Assembly: GCA_036250195.1 (NCBI GenBank)
Contig: JAVHZZ010000010.1
Coordinates: forward strand, 110,471,525 to 110,535,524
Length of the DNA: 64,000 bases
From: Mixophyes australis
Lineage: Eukaryota; Chordata; Amphibia; Anura; Limnodynastidae
Reading direction: 5' to 3'
Shown here: positions 25,768 to 39,368 of the stretch, in pieces
Numbering within the stretch: position 1 is the stretch's first letter
Layout of the letters: every line of letters starts with the position of its first letter
The notes under the pieces: model-generated
What the model was told of the DNA's origin: nothing
What the model saw: only the letters and a program-made list of their open reading frames with translations
The model's database searches: none
Made by a program: the position numbers and the translations under genes

Positions 25768-25947
25768 GCCATCAAGCTACACCCACCTCCGCAAACACAC
25801 CCACATCGCCCTGCCCCATTGACTATGTGAAGTCCCGCCCACATCTTTATATACTTCCCCGCCCAGACAATGGGGTGTGCACTAGCTGCGACTCTTTAAA
25901 CGTTTTGGTAGATTAAATTTCTATTAGTTTGGAACACTTGCTCCTTA
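25768..25947. other. Short unassigned spacer
   Basis: C-rich text with CACCCACATCGCC; no feature was recognised. Confidence 0.4.
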
Positions 25948-26193
25948 CTGGGTGGAGCTTATATCATAGTACATATGTCTGGGGGGTGGAGCTTATATCA
26001 TAGTATATATGTCTGGGGGGTGGAGCTTATATCATAGTATATATGTCCGGGCGTGGAGCTTATATTATAGTACATATGTCTGGGGGTGGAGCTTATATCA
26101 TAGTACATATGTCTGGGGGTGGAGCTTATATCATAGTACATATGTCTGGGGGTGGTGCTTATATCATAGTACATATGTCTGGGGTGAAGCTTT
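25948..26193. repeat. 33-34 bp minisatellite, about 7 copies
   Basis: Units start GTGGAGCTTATATCATAGTA and continue CATATGTCTGGGG. Starts are at 25952, 25986, 26020, 26053, 26086, 26119 and 26152, with a last partial unit at 26184. Both strands stay open by chance. Confidence 0.95.
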
Positions 26194-29100
26194 GACAAAT
26201 GATTACATTTCCTTATTAAATTGCACAACTTCTGAACTTAAGAAACATTTTATAATATTAATTTCATCTTTATCAGTAACATATACATTTGTATTGATGT
26301 TGTTTAATTGTCCTTTAATCTTCAGGAAGAGAGAGGGATAAATGATTATGTTTGATTTCTTAGTAGAGCGAAGATCTCTCTGCTAAGTTCTGAAATCCCT
26401 TTGAAGATATCTCATGAGTCCGGAGATAAAGAGACTGTATTGGGTTTATTTATATTAAATTCCATATGACCAACTAACAAAAGCACGCTGGAGGATGGAT
26501 AAATATGCAGATACATCAATGACAAAATTAGCAGATGGGCGAATATATTTCAATTAATCACATTAACGTCAGGTCATTTTTCTATTCAGCCTTATAAGAA
26601 AATGACCCAGAATTATTCTAAGTGTTATATTACACATCCGGGGTCTCCAGGCTCCTGGCTCCTGTGTACAGATCATGGCCATTCTGTTACTATGTGACAA
26701 ACACATTGGAGAGAAGGGTTTAATGTCAGCCCCATGTGAGGGGTTTTCTTGGCTTCTATGTATCTCAGACGCCTGAGGGAAAACAATCCATGTTATTGTA
26801 TTTTGTTTTATTAATAAGCCCCCTCCGCCATCTAGCAGAACCAGAGGGTCCCATCGCACCTTGGGAGATAATCACCCCCACATTAAAACTTCTCCTGTGT
26901 GAGCTCAGACAACAAGGTAGACTTTGGAATCTGCTCTATTCCATCTTTAGCCAGCGTAACATCAGATCCCCAGACCCCTTCCTATAGACCTATAACCAGG
27001 CGACGTATCATGCCCACCTTCAGCCTGATACACTTACTGGGACTCCAAGACTTGATGCCAATGTCCATATTATGGATTATATTTAGACTGAGCACAAAGG
27101 TCAGAGTGCAACAGGGAGTGCGGGACCAAACCAGCAGGCAGTGTTGTGACTGAAACAAGCAAAGATCAGAAGGCAGACGAGGAGCAAGCGAAGGTCAGCA
27201 ATGGATACCGAGATCAGCAGAATAGGGCACTCGGTCTAGACAGAGCTAAACCTATAAGGGGCATTTACACAGCACTAGGCCTGGACTAGGCAACGACACA
27301 TGCACAGTGTTTTACTGAGCAACCGCATGGGCGCAGCGTGTGGAGAGACATATGAGGGTGCGCTAAGAAGACGCCAACCAGCCAGAAGATACAACAAATT
27401 TCACTTTATGATTCAATGGGAATGGAACGCGGGAATCTCACCGAAATGTGCTATAACATCATCTAAAGACAGACTTAGTGAGACATTACAATGCTTCACG
27501 CGGTGAATCGATAAGATGGCTGCCCGTTGCACTTTAATAACTTGATAAAGGATAAAGACGTGAGACAGACCTTTGCCCGTTACATTATATCTGTTTGTTT
27601 ACTCTTTAAGTATTCCGATAGGAGAGCGCGATGTCTCATCCGCCATCAATCATCCATCTCTCTGTAGCACAATGACAGAATATTTCCTATACATCACTTC
27701 CCATAACTCACACATTCTCACTCTTCAGAACTTTGTTATTGTAACGTCTTTTTGTGTGAACTGACGATTTAATTAATGATTTATTGCCTGTTTGTCTAAT
27801 CCATTCAAATTGGGATCAGATTTATGACTTGACTCTTGTCGGTTTGACAAAACCACTTACATTTATATTCTTTTTCCTATTTTCATTCCAAACCATTACT
27901 TAAAGTGAGATTCTCCATCGTAAGACGTGGAGAAAAGTGATGGTATCATTTCTGCCTCACTATTGGCCTGTCCTGGACTATGGGTTAGTCCATCTATAGC
28001 GCCCCCTGTGTACCACCGACATGTACTGCATATGTAGCAGTAATAGTGCTTTGCTGGATGAATAAGTTAGATTATATCAATATACTTTTGTTAATGATGG
28101 AGCCTGATTTCTCAGTCATCATGGTATAAATACTGAATCTATAAATTCTGTATTACTTGTGTCTTGATAATTATTGGGAAAGTTTATAGTAATGATTAAA
28201 ATCAGGACTTGCACAATCGTTTGCGTAGCTGATTTTTCAGGACTAACTGCATTCGTAAAAGCCCTGCGGCATTATCTAATATCAGTCACGACTTCAAATA
28301 CGCAGTCTCCACCGTTCCAGCTAAATTAAATATCTTGTTCCATGAAACAAAATATCATTTTTGTCATTATCTTTATGTATTCCTTGTGTCTATTTCACAA
28401 CAGAAACTATATATTTAAAAAAAAAACATCAGAAGCTAGAAGATTATACATTTCATGGTTGCCCACGACGGACACTCACAGGCTGATACAGAGTCTGGTC
28501 AAAAATTGGGCTTAAACTACTCTTAAAAAAAATAAAATTGCACACAAGAATAGCCAATATACAGAGCAGAACGCATCTCTAGATGCACAATATACACCAC
28601 CTAACAGGTGTGTGCGCCTTTGTGTGAACACGCCCTTATTGCGCTCAGCATGTTTGAACGCCTCTCCCCTCCCGCACTCCACCTGTCCAGTCGTAAGGAA
28701 GCACAAAGTGTCAGATACAAGCAAGTCTGCTTTGGCGAATGTGTCCACTGTCTTAATGGGCGCAGTGCGAATTTTCACAATTTAAGCTGCGCAAACTGGC
28801 GCAAATTCAATTTATCATAAGGCGCTTAATCTGGGATTTTTAATCTAGCATTATACTTTATCCAGAACAAATACCCACAGACACTGAACCCACAGTGAAC
28901 TCGACCCTTGGGCATAAATTAAATATAAAAATGCGAAAAAAGATATTGCACAAACAAAATGCACATAATGCAAAACACAAACCCATTAAATTCAGAATTT
29001 ATGGCAGGAATTCCTCTTTAAACTCGACAAAATAACTTTTTGAAATTAAATAGGACGTGAAAGGAAATCTTGCAGACGGCGTTCATTATGCTGACAGCCC

Positions 29101-29940
29101 GTTACAAGTGTCTTTGTGTCGCTGGGCTGTGATACCGCCTGTGTTATCTTATCATTTGCTTCTCTAAATGATTCTAGTGTCAAAAAAATAATAGTTAAAA
29201 TAGGTCTTTACAAAATATGTCTGGAACAAATTGTGTGGAAGGTGAGACATCTTTATATTCCGGGGGAAAAAAAAGGTTTATTCTAAGATTACAGTGCTGG
29301 CACTCGCATGGTAAATTGCCTATTCACCGCCAGCGACAATCTCCCAGCCGCCTTTTATGTCTCATCTCTACATTTTTCACATCATTCATATCAGTCACTC
29401 GCTCCCTTTCTGTATTATTCTCTTTGACACCCTTTGGAAGGAGAAGCAGGTGGGATTGTTAGGAGATTTTGTTTACCGCTGACAAACGTTTGGCTTTTGA
29501 TATGTCAGGTGCCTGGAGGGCAGTCGGCAACAATCTAGAACATGTTTGTGAAAATGAACGTCACCTTCTGTCACTAAAGTATCAGATGCTTAAGTACCGC
29601 AGAGAATAAAATGCTGGAAGAAAAGTAAATACCGTAAACTATAAATTCACGAGAGAATAACAATCACTGTTACAATGTCGCTAGTTATGTGATACGATAC
29701 AATGTTAAACTGGCTGTAGAACATGTTTATTTACATTATAAACATGGTGTTTGGAGCTGGAGGATGTACAATAGAATAAAAGCAGCCGGCGGGGGGACAT
29801 TTTGAATCCAATACCACTAAAGTGACATGAAATCGCTTAGTACATCTCCCAGTAACCCCTGTGACTCCCCATTATTAGAATGGCTTATTTGCATACTGGC
29901 CTCAGGGTGTAACGTAAGTATGTCTATAAGTCATCTAAGT
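26194..29940. other. No gene recognised
   Basis: No supported gene. 27040-27360 and 28470-28830 have a GC-richer, repeat-like look without defined ends. The region 28850-29470 is AT-rich and looks single-copy. Confidence 0.4.
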
Positions 29941-31154
29941 GTATTAATGAGGCTTATCCCATCCTTCCACGATGAGCTCTGACACTTTTGGCTGAGATCA
30001 AGTGTAGGGTTATTTGGGTCCCCTGATAATGGACCGGCTTCCTTGGTCCTCTACCCAGAAGGCCGGCAGTAAGAACGCCCGGGCGATGATCCCCCCGAGA
30101 GAGTGCAGGAATATCACACTGGTTTTGTACCTTTCTGACAGACTGATGCACCAACGTCACCTTTTCTGTCTGCAGTCACTTTCCTTGCCCTAGCCCTCTG
30201 GCTATATGCCCATCTGTGAGCTGATGCCGTATCTCACAGCACCTATTATTTGTTTCCACGTTGGTCACTAGCACTTGTGCGTCTTTCCTTCACAGATGCC
30301 GCAGTGTAGGTTGCCTTTTTGGGCTCCAGTCCACAGGATCTAGGGGAGGATATGTGGCCCTCTGGTTACTGCCTCCCTGAACCCGAGGTCCCCGTTCTTC
30401 TGGGAGAGGGGCAGAAGTCCAACATCCTTCCCATGTCATTGGGGGACTCTTCTTATTGGGGGCTGAAGACTTCGGTCCTATCGAAAGCTTGAGTTCACTC
30501 CTAGGAAAAAGTTGCCAATCAGAGCCTTGCAGTGTGGATAAAACCTAAAGTAAAGAGTAGGACCGCACTAGGTAGACACTAGTTATTGCTCATCTCTATG
30601 CAGTCAGGGGGGGTGCTCGTCCAACGTGATGGAAACATACCAAATACAAGACATTAGTCCCAGTAGTGTAAAAAGTATATGACTTTATTGGTGACAAGTA
30701 CATAAAGACTTTGAGATATCAGACATTATATTTTAGCCCCACTACTTTGTTTCTCTCTATTCCTATCATTCTGTATCACTTATCTTTATGGTAATATTTC
30801 ACTGTCATAGGTCTGGTGAATGTAAAAACTTATAATATTGAAGTTATGAATATAAATGGTTTTAACAATAACAATGTATTGGACTAGAGTCCCTTCGTCT
30901 ATCCCAACTCTAGTCTTTTAGTTTATATGATAGCGTAGGTAAACCTTATGACTCTTGCCCCCCTAAGGGACTTTTATGTCTCTGGGGGGCAGGGAGAAAA
31001 TGGTCCCCCACCTATCTTCAGCAAAGAGGGGCCTGAAGACCCTTCTCTGGGGCCTCATGGGTTATGGGGGAGTGGGGAGGGCCCAATGTGCCAAGCACCC
31101 AGCAAAGTGTGAGCCCCAGATGATGTGGTGTTATGCACCTCGAGCTTATAACAA
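29941..31154. other. Unassigned GC-richer segment
   Basis: About 29945-30720 is richer in GC than its surroundings. On the minus strand, AATAAAGTC (around 30683-30691) might be a poly(A) signal. An LTR-type or other retro-element remnant is possible, but I see no coding remains and no paired ends. Confidence 0.3.
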
Positions 31155-31156
31155 AA

Positions 31157-31198
<42 letters not shown>
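31155..31198. repeat. (TA)n microsatellite
   Basis: About 22 uninterrupted TA dinucleotides. Confidence 0.95.
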
Positions 31199-31201
<3 letters not shown>

Positions 31202-31474
31202 TGTGCATCAACTGGGTGCGTTCTATGATTTAAGTATTAGACTAAAGATAAGATAGCCGCAGTCGCAGGGCTTAAATATGTGAAATAAATATTTTAGTAA
31301 ACTATGCCTTCAGGTATAGACATCAGCATAGATCATTAAATATGTATTTCTTGAGCACAATGTGGAAATAATTCCTGCGCTCCCGGGCGACCGATCGTCC
31401 ACCGTTGTCTGTGTATCCACTACTGGGTGTTGATAGGCTACAGATCCTTTCCAGCACCCCGGTACCCCCACAAA

Positions 31475-31630
31475 CAGGGGCAGGCTGGGCTGGGGGGCAG
31501 GGGGACCACTGCCCCCAGGGCCTGTCCCATTGTGGGCTACCTATGGCTGCATTTTTTTTTCCTTTAAAATGTCCCTAATAGGCTGATTCCAGTCTTGCAC
31601 CCCAGGCTAAAATTTGCCAATGCTCCCGTG
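31475..31630. mobile_element. hAT-like MITE, copy 1
   Basis: Begins CAGGGGCAGGCTGGGC and ends with a sequence whose complement starts CACGGGAGCATTGGC. It is clearly homologous to 50466-50630: both share CAGGCTGGG, TGCATTTTTT, a variant of TTCAAAATGTTCCTAATA and GGGCTAAAATTT. The possible 8-bp target duplication is poor (5 of 8), so this is an old copy. Confidence 0.65.
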
Positions 31631-32708
31631 CCCCTAAGTGTGAATGGAGTAGTTACATCACCAGCTTCTATTCAATAATGGTCTCTTCTTTATATTTCCC
31701 AGTTACATTCGTCCAGTTTGTCAGGCGTTATAGTATAACAGGTCACATAATAATCAACATACTACAAACATTTACATCTACTGTCTGCTGACACATCTGC
31801 AGAATTGACCTTTTCATATATAAAAATACAATATAGATATTAAAAGACTAAAGACTTAGTAAGAGCTCTATTAAAAAGAATTGTGTATTTGCTCCCTATA
31901 TCAGTTACTGATCGGGGATAATAACAAACGACTTGACACAAAGAAGGTAACAGAGAAGACAACGTCCTGCACACAGAGTCATTGGCAGCACTTAAACTTC
32001 GCTCTTTGTTGAGCGGAGGACGTAATGATTGAACGGGGTATTGGAGGATATGACAAGTAAGTAGTTGATCTGTGTCCAGCTGGACGAGAACTGTCTCCAT
32101 CAGCAGTTTTTCAGCTGAGACTGTCTTTATGGTCTTACTCTTTGTCTGAGCGTCTTCACATCTCCTTCGCTTCATGTCAGCAGAACGCGCTAGGTGCGCC
32201 AAGTGGTTCTGAAAGTTAAATTGCAGTCTGTTTTCCAGATATTATTGGAAGACGTTTATCATCTCATGTGAGGAGAACTAGATGTTCCAGCTCCGATGGA
32301 ATCTCAGACGGATATTGTAATATTACACCTGGATATTTTACCCAAATTAAATGTAAGCTTCAGAGCCTGTCTCATGTTAAATAGCATTGCCCACACTGGC
32401 TGATCTGATTGTTAGATCTGATTGCTGAACAATTGGATTTATCATCAATTTGCTCACACACAGACATGCATAATACCCAAATGGGGAATCCACGTGCAAG
32501 GGAATTTTATTACAACAATACAGTATATTAGCTTAGAATGTAAGCCAGGGAATGTATGAATACTCTGAGTTCCATGATGTTAGTTATTGTTCCTGCGGAG
32601 GAGTGACACAGTGATTGGTCCGCAGTGTAATTAGGATAATTACCCTGCACGTGTTGGATAATAGCAAACGTTCAATCATGACCACACATATTACAGATGA
32701 GACAAATC
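31631..32708. other. No gene recognised
   Basis: AT-rich, probably single-copy. No repeat with defined ends. Confidence 0.45.
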
Positions 32709-34438
32709 TACCCCGCCTCAAGTTCTCAAAAACTGCCCCGTCTTCAGTCCATAATGTCTGCCCCCCTCCAGCATTCAAAATCTGCCCCCTCCAGTCATCA
32801 ATATATACCTTGCCTTCAGCACTCAAAATCTGCCTCCTCCAGTCATCAATATCTACCCTGCCTTCAGCGCTCAAAATCTGCCCCCTCCAGTCATCCATAT
32901 CTACCCCACCTCAAGTTCATAGTCTGCCCCCCTCCAGTGCTCAAAATCGGCCCCGTCTCGTCCTCAGTATCTGCCCCGTCTCCAGTCTCTGCCCCGCCTC
33001 CAGTCCTTAGTATTTGCCCCCACCTCCAGTCATCAGTATCTGCCCCGCCTCCAGTCCACAGTGTCTGCCCCCTCCAGTCATCTGCCTCTACCCCCTCCAG
33101 TCATCAGTATCTGCCCCCTCCATTCATCATTTTCTGCCCCGCCTTCAGTCATCATTATCTGCCCCGCCTTCAGTCATCATTATCTGCCCCGCCTTCGGTC
33201 CACAGTGTCTGCCCCGCTTTCGGTCCACAGTGTCTGCCCCGCCTTCGGTCCACAGTGTCTGCCCCCTCCAGTCATCAGCCTCTACCCCCTCCAGTCATCA
33301 GTATCTGCCCCGCCTTCAGTCATCAGTATCTGCCCCCTCCATTCATCATTTTCTGCCCCGCCTTCAGTCATCATTATCTGCCCCGCCTTCGGTCCACAGT
33401 GCCTGCCCCGCCTTCGGTCCACAGTGTCTGCCCCCTCCAGTCATCAGCCTCTACCCCCTCCAGTCATCAGTATCTGCCCCCTCTATTCATCATTATCTGC
33501 CCCACCTTCAGTCATCAGTATCTGCCCCGCCTTCAGTCATCAGTATCTGCCCCGCCTTCAGTCATCGTTATCTGCCCCACCTTCAGTCATCATTATCTGC
33601 CCCGCCTTCAGTCATCATTATCTGTCCCGCCTTCAGTCATCAGTATCTGCCCCGCCTTCAGTCATCAGTATCTGCCCCGCCTTCAGTCATCAGTATCTGC
33701 CCCGCCTTCAGTCATCGTTATCTGCCCCACCTTCAGTCATCATTATCTGCCCCGCCTTCAGTCATCATTATCTGCCCCGTCTCCAGTCCTCAGTCTCTGC
33801 CCCGCCTCCAGTCCTTAGTATTTGCCCCCACCTCCAGTCATCAGTATCTGCCCTGCCTCCAGTCCACAGTGTCTGCCCCCTCCAGTCATCTGCCTCTACC
33901 CCCTCCAGTCATCAGTATCTGCCCCCTCCATTCATCATTTTCTGCCCCGCCTTCAGTCATCATTATCTGCCCCGCCTTCAGTCATCATTATCTGCCCCGC
34001 CTTCAGTCATCATTATCTGCCCCGCCTTCGGTCCACAGTGTCTGCCCCGCCTTCGGTCCACAGTGTCTGCCCCCTCCAGTCATCAGCCTCTACCCCCTCC
34101 AGTCATCAGTATCTGCCCCCTCTATTCATCATTATCTGCCCCGCCTTCAGTCATCAGTATCTGCCCCGCCTTCAGTCATCGTTATCTGCCCCACCTTCAG
34201 TCATCATTATCTGCCCCGCCTTCAGTCATCATTATCTGTCCCGCCTTCAGTCATCAGTATCTGCCCCGCCTTCAGTCATCGTTATCTGCCCCACCTTCAG
34301 TCATCATTACCTGCCCCGCCTTCAGTCATCATTATCTGTCCCGCCTTCGGTCCACAGTGTCTGCCCCCTCCAGTCATCAGTATCAGCCGCTCCCCCAGTC
34401 CTCAATTTTTGCAGCCCTCTAGTCCTCAATATCTGCAA
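32709..34438. repeat. 25-bp C-rich minisatellite, about 65-70 copies
   Basis: The common unit CAGTCATCAGTATCTGCCCC is followed by GCCTT, giving 25 bp. Shorter or altered units (CCCTCCAGTCATC, GGTCCACAGTGTC) are mixed in and make larger repeated blocks. The plus strand is strongly pyrimidine-rich, and each common unit carries CCCCGCC, a GC-box core on the other strand. All three plus frames stay open for hundreds of codons (Ser/Pro/Cys-rich), which is an artefact of the repeat. The array restarts after the MITE at 34439-34606. Confidence 0.95.
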
Positions 34439-34606
34439 CCTCTAGCCCAGTGTTGGCTAACCTGTGACACTCCAGGTGTTGGGAAACTACAAGTCCCAGC
34501 AGCATACCCTTCCAGCAATAAGCTGCTATATATTGGCAAAGCATGCTGAGACTTGTAGTTTCCCAACACCTGGAGTGCCACAGGTTAGCCAACACTTGGC
34601 TAGAGG
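34439..34606. mobile_element. Foldback MITE inserted in the minisatellite edge
   Basis: Nearly perfect 63-base inverted arms, 34439-34501 and 34544-34606, enclose a 42-base loop. The arms contain CAGTGTTGGCTAACCTGTG and GTGTTGGGAAACTACAAG. Sequences of this kind (ACTACAAGTCCCAGCA) are common MITEs in amphibians as I recall. The flanks CTCTAGCC and GGCTAGAG are themselves complementary, so the true element edge and target duplication cannot be read. Array-like text (ATCTGCCCCTC, AAATCTGCCCCCTCCAG) continues on the right. Confidence 0.88.
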
Positions 34607-35928
34607 GGCTAGAGTCTAGCCCTTCATATCTGCCCCTCTTCCCCCAAATCTGCCCCCTCCAGACCTCCATGGTTACAGATTCCCAGTACCCCAGGGTTCT
34701 CTTCTTTCTCCAGATCTGAACATCCATCCTCCGAGGATGGTGAGAATACGGGTGGTAGAATTATTACCATGTAACTACGTCCAACAAAACACTGTATTGA
34801 GGGGGACGTGTAACATTATAACCTGCACCTGCAAATCAATATTGTGTCCAGTCTGCAGCCCTATAATCCCAGTATTTCTGTCCGCAGTCCTGGACGCATG
34901 GTTTGATGAATCGGGGTAATAGGGACAAGTAAGGAGCGATTTATGGGGTGAGGTTTTATTCTCTCCCTGCTCTGCAGGATTCAACTATCTACATAAAACC
35001 TTCTGATACAAACGCTCCTCACTATACACCTAACAGGGCCACTGTTTTATTGCCCCATATTGTATTTACCCCACCGACAGGTCAGAAAGTTACTTAACCT
35101 TTAGCATCTCATGGACTTCCTGGCCTGGTAGTAGCAGTCGCTCTTGTTTTCTTCACCTTTAATAAGGTTTATATTACTGGTGATTTTATTGTACCTACAA
35201 GTGAAATGGGCGGACAATACAATCTGAGGGTTCCAGTGTTTCCTTACAGCAAGTGTAGCATTTAATGTGAGCAGCAATATAGGTCTTGGACTATAGCCTG
35301 ATGCACAATTCAGTCATCAGTGGTGTGATTGCTTGAAGTGGCAGGTGACATCCAGCACCCGTCACTGAGTGCTTACGGCTGAGTACAATGCGTTCGTAGC
35401 CTTGCACAGAATGAATGTACTAAAGAGCAGGTGTCAAGCCTCTATAGAGCATATAATGGCATCTACAGGAGAGGGGGCAATTTGCTGACACCATTTTCTG
35501 ATGCACTTCAGCCTCCGCCACAAGGTATTGAAACAAAGCTTCATCCGCACAAAGGAAATTCACAGTATAATGACCAGTTATGTGATAACCTTCCTCTCCT
35601 GAGATATATTAGTGATGGTTTTATTGTACTATACACCTCATCCAACAAGTCGCAAAATGTATTTTCTTTCATGCCAAAATGTTTCTTGTTTTTGCAGAGA
35701 GGTATATAAAAGAAATAAGAGTTCACATGAAGTGAATGTGTATTGTGGAAGGGAAAATTAAGGTCCACGAGGTGATGATAAGTAGTATATAGTAACGTAA
35801 ATAACATCAGTAATTATTCAAATTCGCCACTTAATATGCTGTAAGGAAGAGGAAACTATCATCTCCAGATATCGTTTGATGTGATATCTTTAACCATTCA
35901 CCAATACGGCTGCAACTTATTATTATTG
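34607..35928. other. Degenerate array tail, then no feature
   Basis: 34607-34675 is a degenerate continuation of the 25-bp array. Beyond it I see no gene or repeat with defined ends. Confidence 0.5.
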
Positions 35929-36035
35929 ATTATAAAGAGCCAATCATATTATGCAGCGCTGTACAGAGAATATTTATCATTCACGCCAGTCCCTGATCCA
36001 TTGGAGCTTACTGTCTAAATTCCCTAACACACACA
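35929..36035 (-). mobile_element. LINE/SINE 3'-tail fragment
   Basis: TTATTATTATTGATTATAAA then CAGCGCTGTACAGAGAATA and TTGGAGCTTACTGTCTAAAT match the tail of the SINE at 14655-14750. A 5'-truncated insertion of the SINE or of the LINE that shares its tail is likely. Confidence 0.7.
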
Positions 36036-37587
36036 CGCGTTAATTGCAAACCTTGAACACGATCAATGTTTGCAGTTTGAATTTAAATAGTGTTTAAAAT
36101 TAATATTTTTAAACACGTTTCAACACAAATCAAGAACCATAACTGAAAGCCTCCAATGTGAACAATGAATTTCGAATGCAAACTGTTAATTTAAATGGCG
36201 CACACAAGTCGAAAGTTTCTAAACACAAATTGAAATCGGGGTCATCTGATGATTGTACCTTAAATCTCTTTATAGAATTTGTTTAAAAGGGCTGTAAATA
36301 AATGTTTCTGCTGCAGGGCTTTACTTACCCTTGTAACAGTATCGGTAACAGATGGCAGCTCTCAGTGCCATTATTCTCTTTGTAGGCAAGACCTTAATTT
36401 ACTATGTCTAATCAGACTTAATCAATGTCCCTATGTTTGTTTTCTTATCATAAGACTATTTACCAGAGGTTTATCTTCAGTATCAGAAAAATAAAAAATA
36501 TTTGCTGGGTACACACCTATGCAATTATCGGGCCAATCACATGATAAAACGACTGTTTGGTCAGAAATCGCATTATGTAAACTCCCACCACCATGTGTTA
36601 TCGCACCAAAGCGCATTGTATGGTTTAATTTGGCTTTATAAACGTCCTAAAAGTCATGAACAACGATGGGACGATGTTGGGCACGCAGTGTGTGTGTGCT
36701 CATGACCGTCTTGTACAACACTTCTGCCGATAGCTCCTCTGTATATCTGTAGAGTCACAAAGACGCTCTCCTCATTGAAACTTTGTTGGATTTCAAACTC
36801 TCTGACTTGTTCATGTTACAATTAATGATAAAAAAAATTAGGTTATTGTCCTTTTAAACAATGACGCTCACCAGGACTGATAAAAAGCAAGTACAACATC
36901 TCACCTTAGGAAATATAATGCAGCCTTTATACAAATGTCTTTTTACATGAACAACAGTTTTTGTGCTCAGCTGTGGTTTGTTAGTTGGGGATTTTTGTCA
37001 AGTGCTGATCTTCTGAAGGTCTCTTAGTTGTCTTTTGTACACATCAATAATACACATGACAAAAGTGTTATTTTTATTCACACAGGATCCTGGGAACAAA
37101 GACTGAATAGCAGAGAGCAAGGACCGTCCTTGTATCTCTTCCCAGCACAATAACTGCGGCTGAAGGATGACAATACCCAGAGCTCGGAGACCATCAGAAT
37201 GTAAGGCAGCTGGAAACTGAACAGACCCCTCGCGGGTCAAGGGAAGTGGAGCGCTTCCAGCGTATCAGCCGCCCCCCATTCCGGCAGAAGATGAAAATAT
37301 AAGAAACAATGTTTCAAGATAAGAAACTGTTTGTTTTGTTGAGTTCTTTTCCCAGAAACAAAGTCATGAGCTCTTCCAATTGTGTAAATATCATTTATGT
37401 TTTTGAATCTTCTAAATCTAATAATACATTTAAAATTACGCTAATCGGTTATGCAGCAGCCAAAATCATAATTTGTTTTATTTAAACTCCTTTGAAGTTT
37501 ATAATGCATTATTATATTGTATATATGGAATAATATGCCCCTATTGTACATTATATTGATCTTATACGTTCTTCTTATAAGACTGAT
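36036..37587. other. No gene; possible DNA-element fragment near 36508
   Basis: The text GCTGGGTACACACCTATGCA at about 36505-36524 resembles the left end of a frog DNA element, but no matching right end was found. The rest is AT-rich and unassigned. Confidence 0.35.
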
Positions 37588-37753
37588 GGGGGGATTCAAA
37601 GAGATGTGCGGTCTAACATCACCGCAGTGTCGGCTGTGCACATTATCAGGTACTATAGTATCCCAACATTGCGGATTTCCTGGGGTGCAAGGTAAAAGCA
37701 GTGACCGTTTGGGAGGCGCTCCGCAGCACATCGCGGAGAATTGAATCAGCCCT
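37588..37753. mobile_element. MITE with GGGGGGATTCAA ends
   Basis: Left end GGGGGGATTCAAAGAGATG; right end TTGAATCAGCCCTC. The arms pair imperfectly, including GATGTGCGG with CCGCAGCACATC. No coding sequence. It is an old member of the same style of element as 7929 and 14112. Confidence 0.6.
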
Positions 37754-37836
37754 CTAGTATCTAGGGATCTGGAGTACAGGGAGTGTGTGATCCCTTATAC
37801 TACACACATTTTTCTAATGACCACTGATGTGATGAT

Positions 37837-37915
37837 ATCATCATCATCATTTATTTATATAGCACCAGCAGATTCCATAGCGCTTAATGAGAAATCACTG
37901 GTAATACAGACACAA
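37837..37915 (-). mobile_element. L2-like LINE 3'-tail fragment
   Basis: ATCATCATCATTTATTTATA then TAGCACCAGCAGATTCCATA parallels the 3' end of the LINE at 25084 (a trinucleotide repeat followed by ATTTATTTG and GGCGCCACAAGG). Only the tail is present. Confidence 0.55.
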
Positions 37916-39368
37916 TCCTTATTCTGTTATAACCATCTGAAGGTCGGCTAACCAGGTCACGTAGGGACTGGCTCAGCGGAGCGTTAAGCTCAGTTTTACC
38001 GCTCTCTGCGAGTGTCACTGAGGCTCAGAGCCACAGCCATATTTTATTAATAAATTGCGTCAACAACAAAATTTTTACGTGGAGATGAAAATTCATCATT
38101 AACGCTGCTTTCTAATGAATAGTCCCGACAGTAACATCACATGTATTATAGTTTCTACTTGTATTGGGACAGGATAAGATTTATATATAAAAAAACATTA
38201 TTTGCTGTAGGATAAGACACCTCCCAGCACTTACAAATAAAATAATCAATACATTGGTAGTAAAATGGAGATAACATCATTACTCTATGTGCACTCGTTT
38301 TATAAAGGATCTAGTTGAACAAATCCAAAACAAAACTAGTTTTAAAAAAGAAAAACAGAAAACAAATTAAACAGGTTTATGTTATAAACAACTTTTATAG
38401 CCATTTTTTTTCTTTGAACAATAACAACTTATTTGAGGATGGTGAATGAAAACTTGATTGACAGACACCCGTGTGTAAAGTTAACCTGTGCCATCTATAG
38501 TGTGTGTGCCCCAAGTGTCGCTAGTTGATATAATGCGTACGTGAGAACGCGAGCCAAGGTCGGGAAATGAACTAAAAAGCCTAGCCAGGGTCAAAAACCA
38601 GCAGAGGAGCCAAGGCCGCGTGCCAACACAGCTACCCGAGATGCCCAGAGCCCATGGACGCCCCACCCAGAATATACAGGTGGGCACAGACACTAGTTCT
38701 ATGATATTCAGGGATTAAAAGTTTATGGTTCACGCAGTAACGAGTTAAACATGAAAGAAGCGCGCAGAATGTATATTGATATGAATATTGGTATTAATCT
38801 TGTGTTTACCATTTGTAAAGGCAGAATAGTCAATCTCTTTACTGAGGCTTCTAGTAAGTTGTACAGCACTTAAACCTGGAGCACGCTCCAGAAAGGGTTC
38901 TCTCAAAGAGCGTCACATGATCACCAAGTGGCCCATGTTTGATCCATAATTTGCATATCACGTTCCTCAAAGGGGTTCCTTATCATCCAACGTTCCTGTT
39001 TTATTTACTCCAGCAGTCGCTTTAAAAATTCATTGTAACATCTGAGTAAAGAGAAATGAAAGACGTTAATGCGTTCTGCTCCGTCTCATTAACGCCAAGA
39101 AGCATCCAATGAATAGATATTACTTTCTTCCTGTCAATCTGCTGTAATTAAGTACAAGGTTACGGATTTCCATGTGAAATAAAATGTAATCCAATTAAGA
39201 TGAAAAGGCTATTTGTATCTATATTTTTAAGGACAAATTGTGTCACTTCAGAACTTCAGAACATATTGAAATTAGTGTAAGAATTTAACTGGTGACTGAC
39301 TTCCAGCTTTCATGTTAAACTGATTACTCAGAAGACGGCAAATTGAAATAAGATGTAAATAAAAAAGT
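37916..39368. other. No gene; looks single-copy in part
   Basis: 38500-38690 is repeat-like (GAGCCAAGGCCGCGTGCC). The AT-rich part 38990-39360 looks single-copy and contains TAATTA-type motifs. No supported gene. Confidence 0.4.

Noticed and set aside
28512..28820. Overlapping frames of 88 and 70 codons on opposite strands
   Set aside because: They lie in repeat-like DNA without domain or start context; chance frames.
32697..34549. Plus-strand frames of up to 511 codons, rich in Ser, Pro and Cys
   Set aside because: All three frames are open through the 25-bp C-rich minisatellite, with no start context, domain or splice signals. A real gene would favour one frame.
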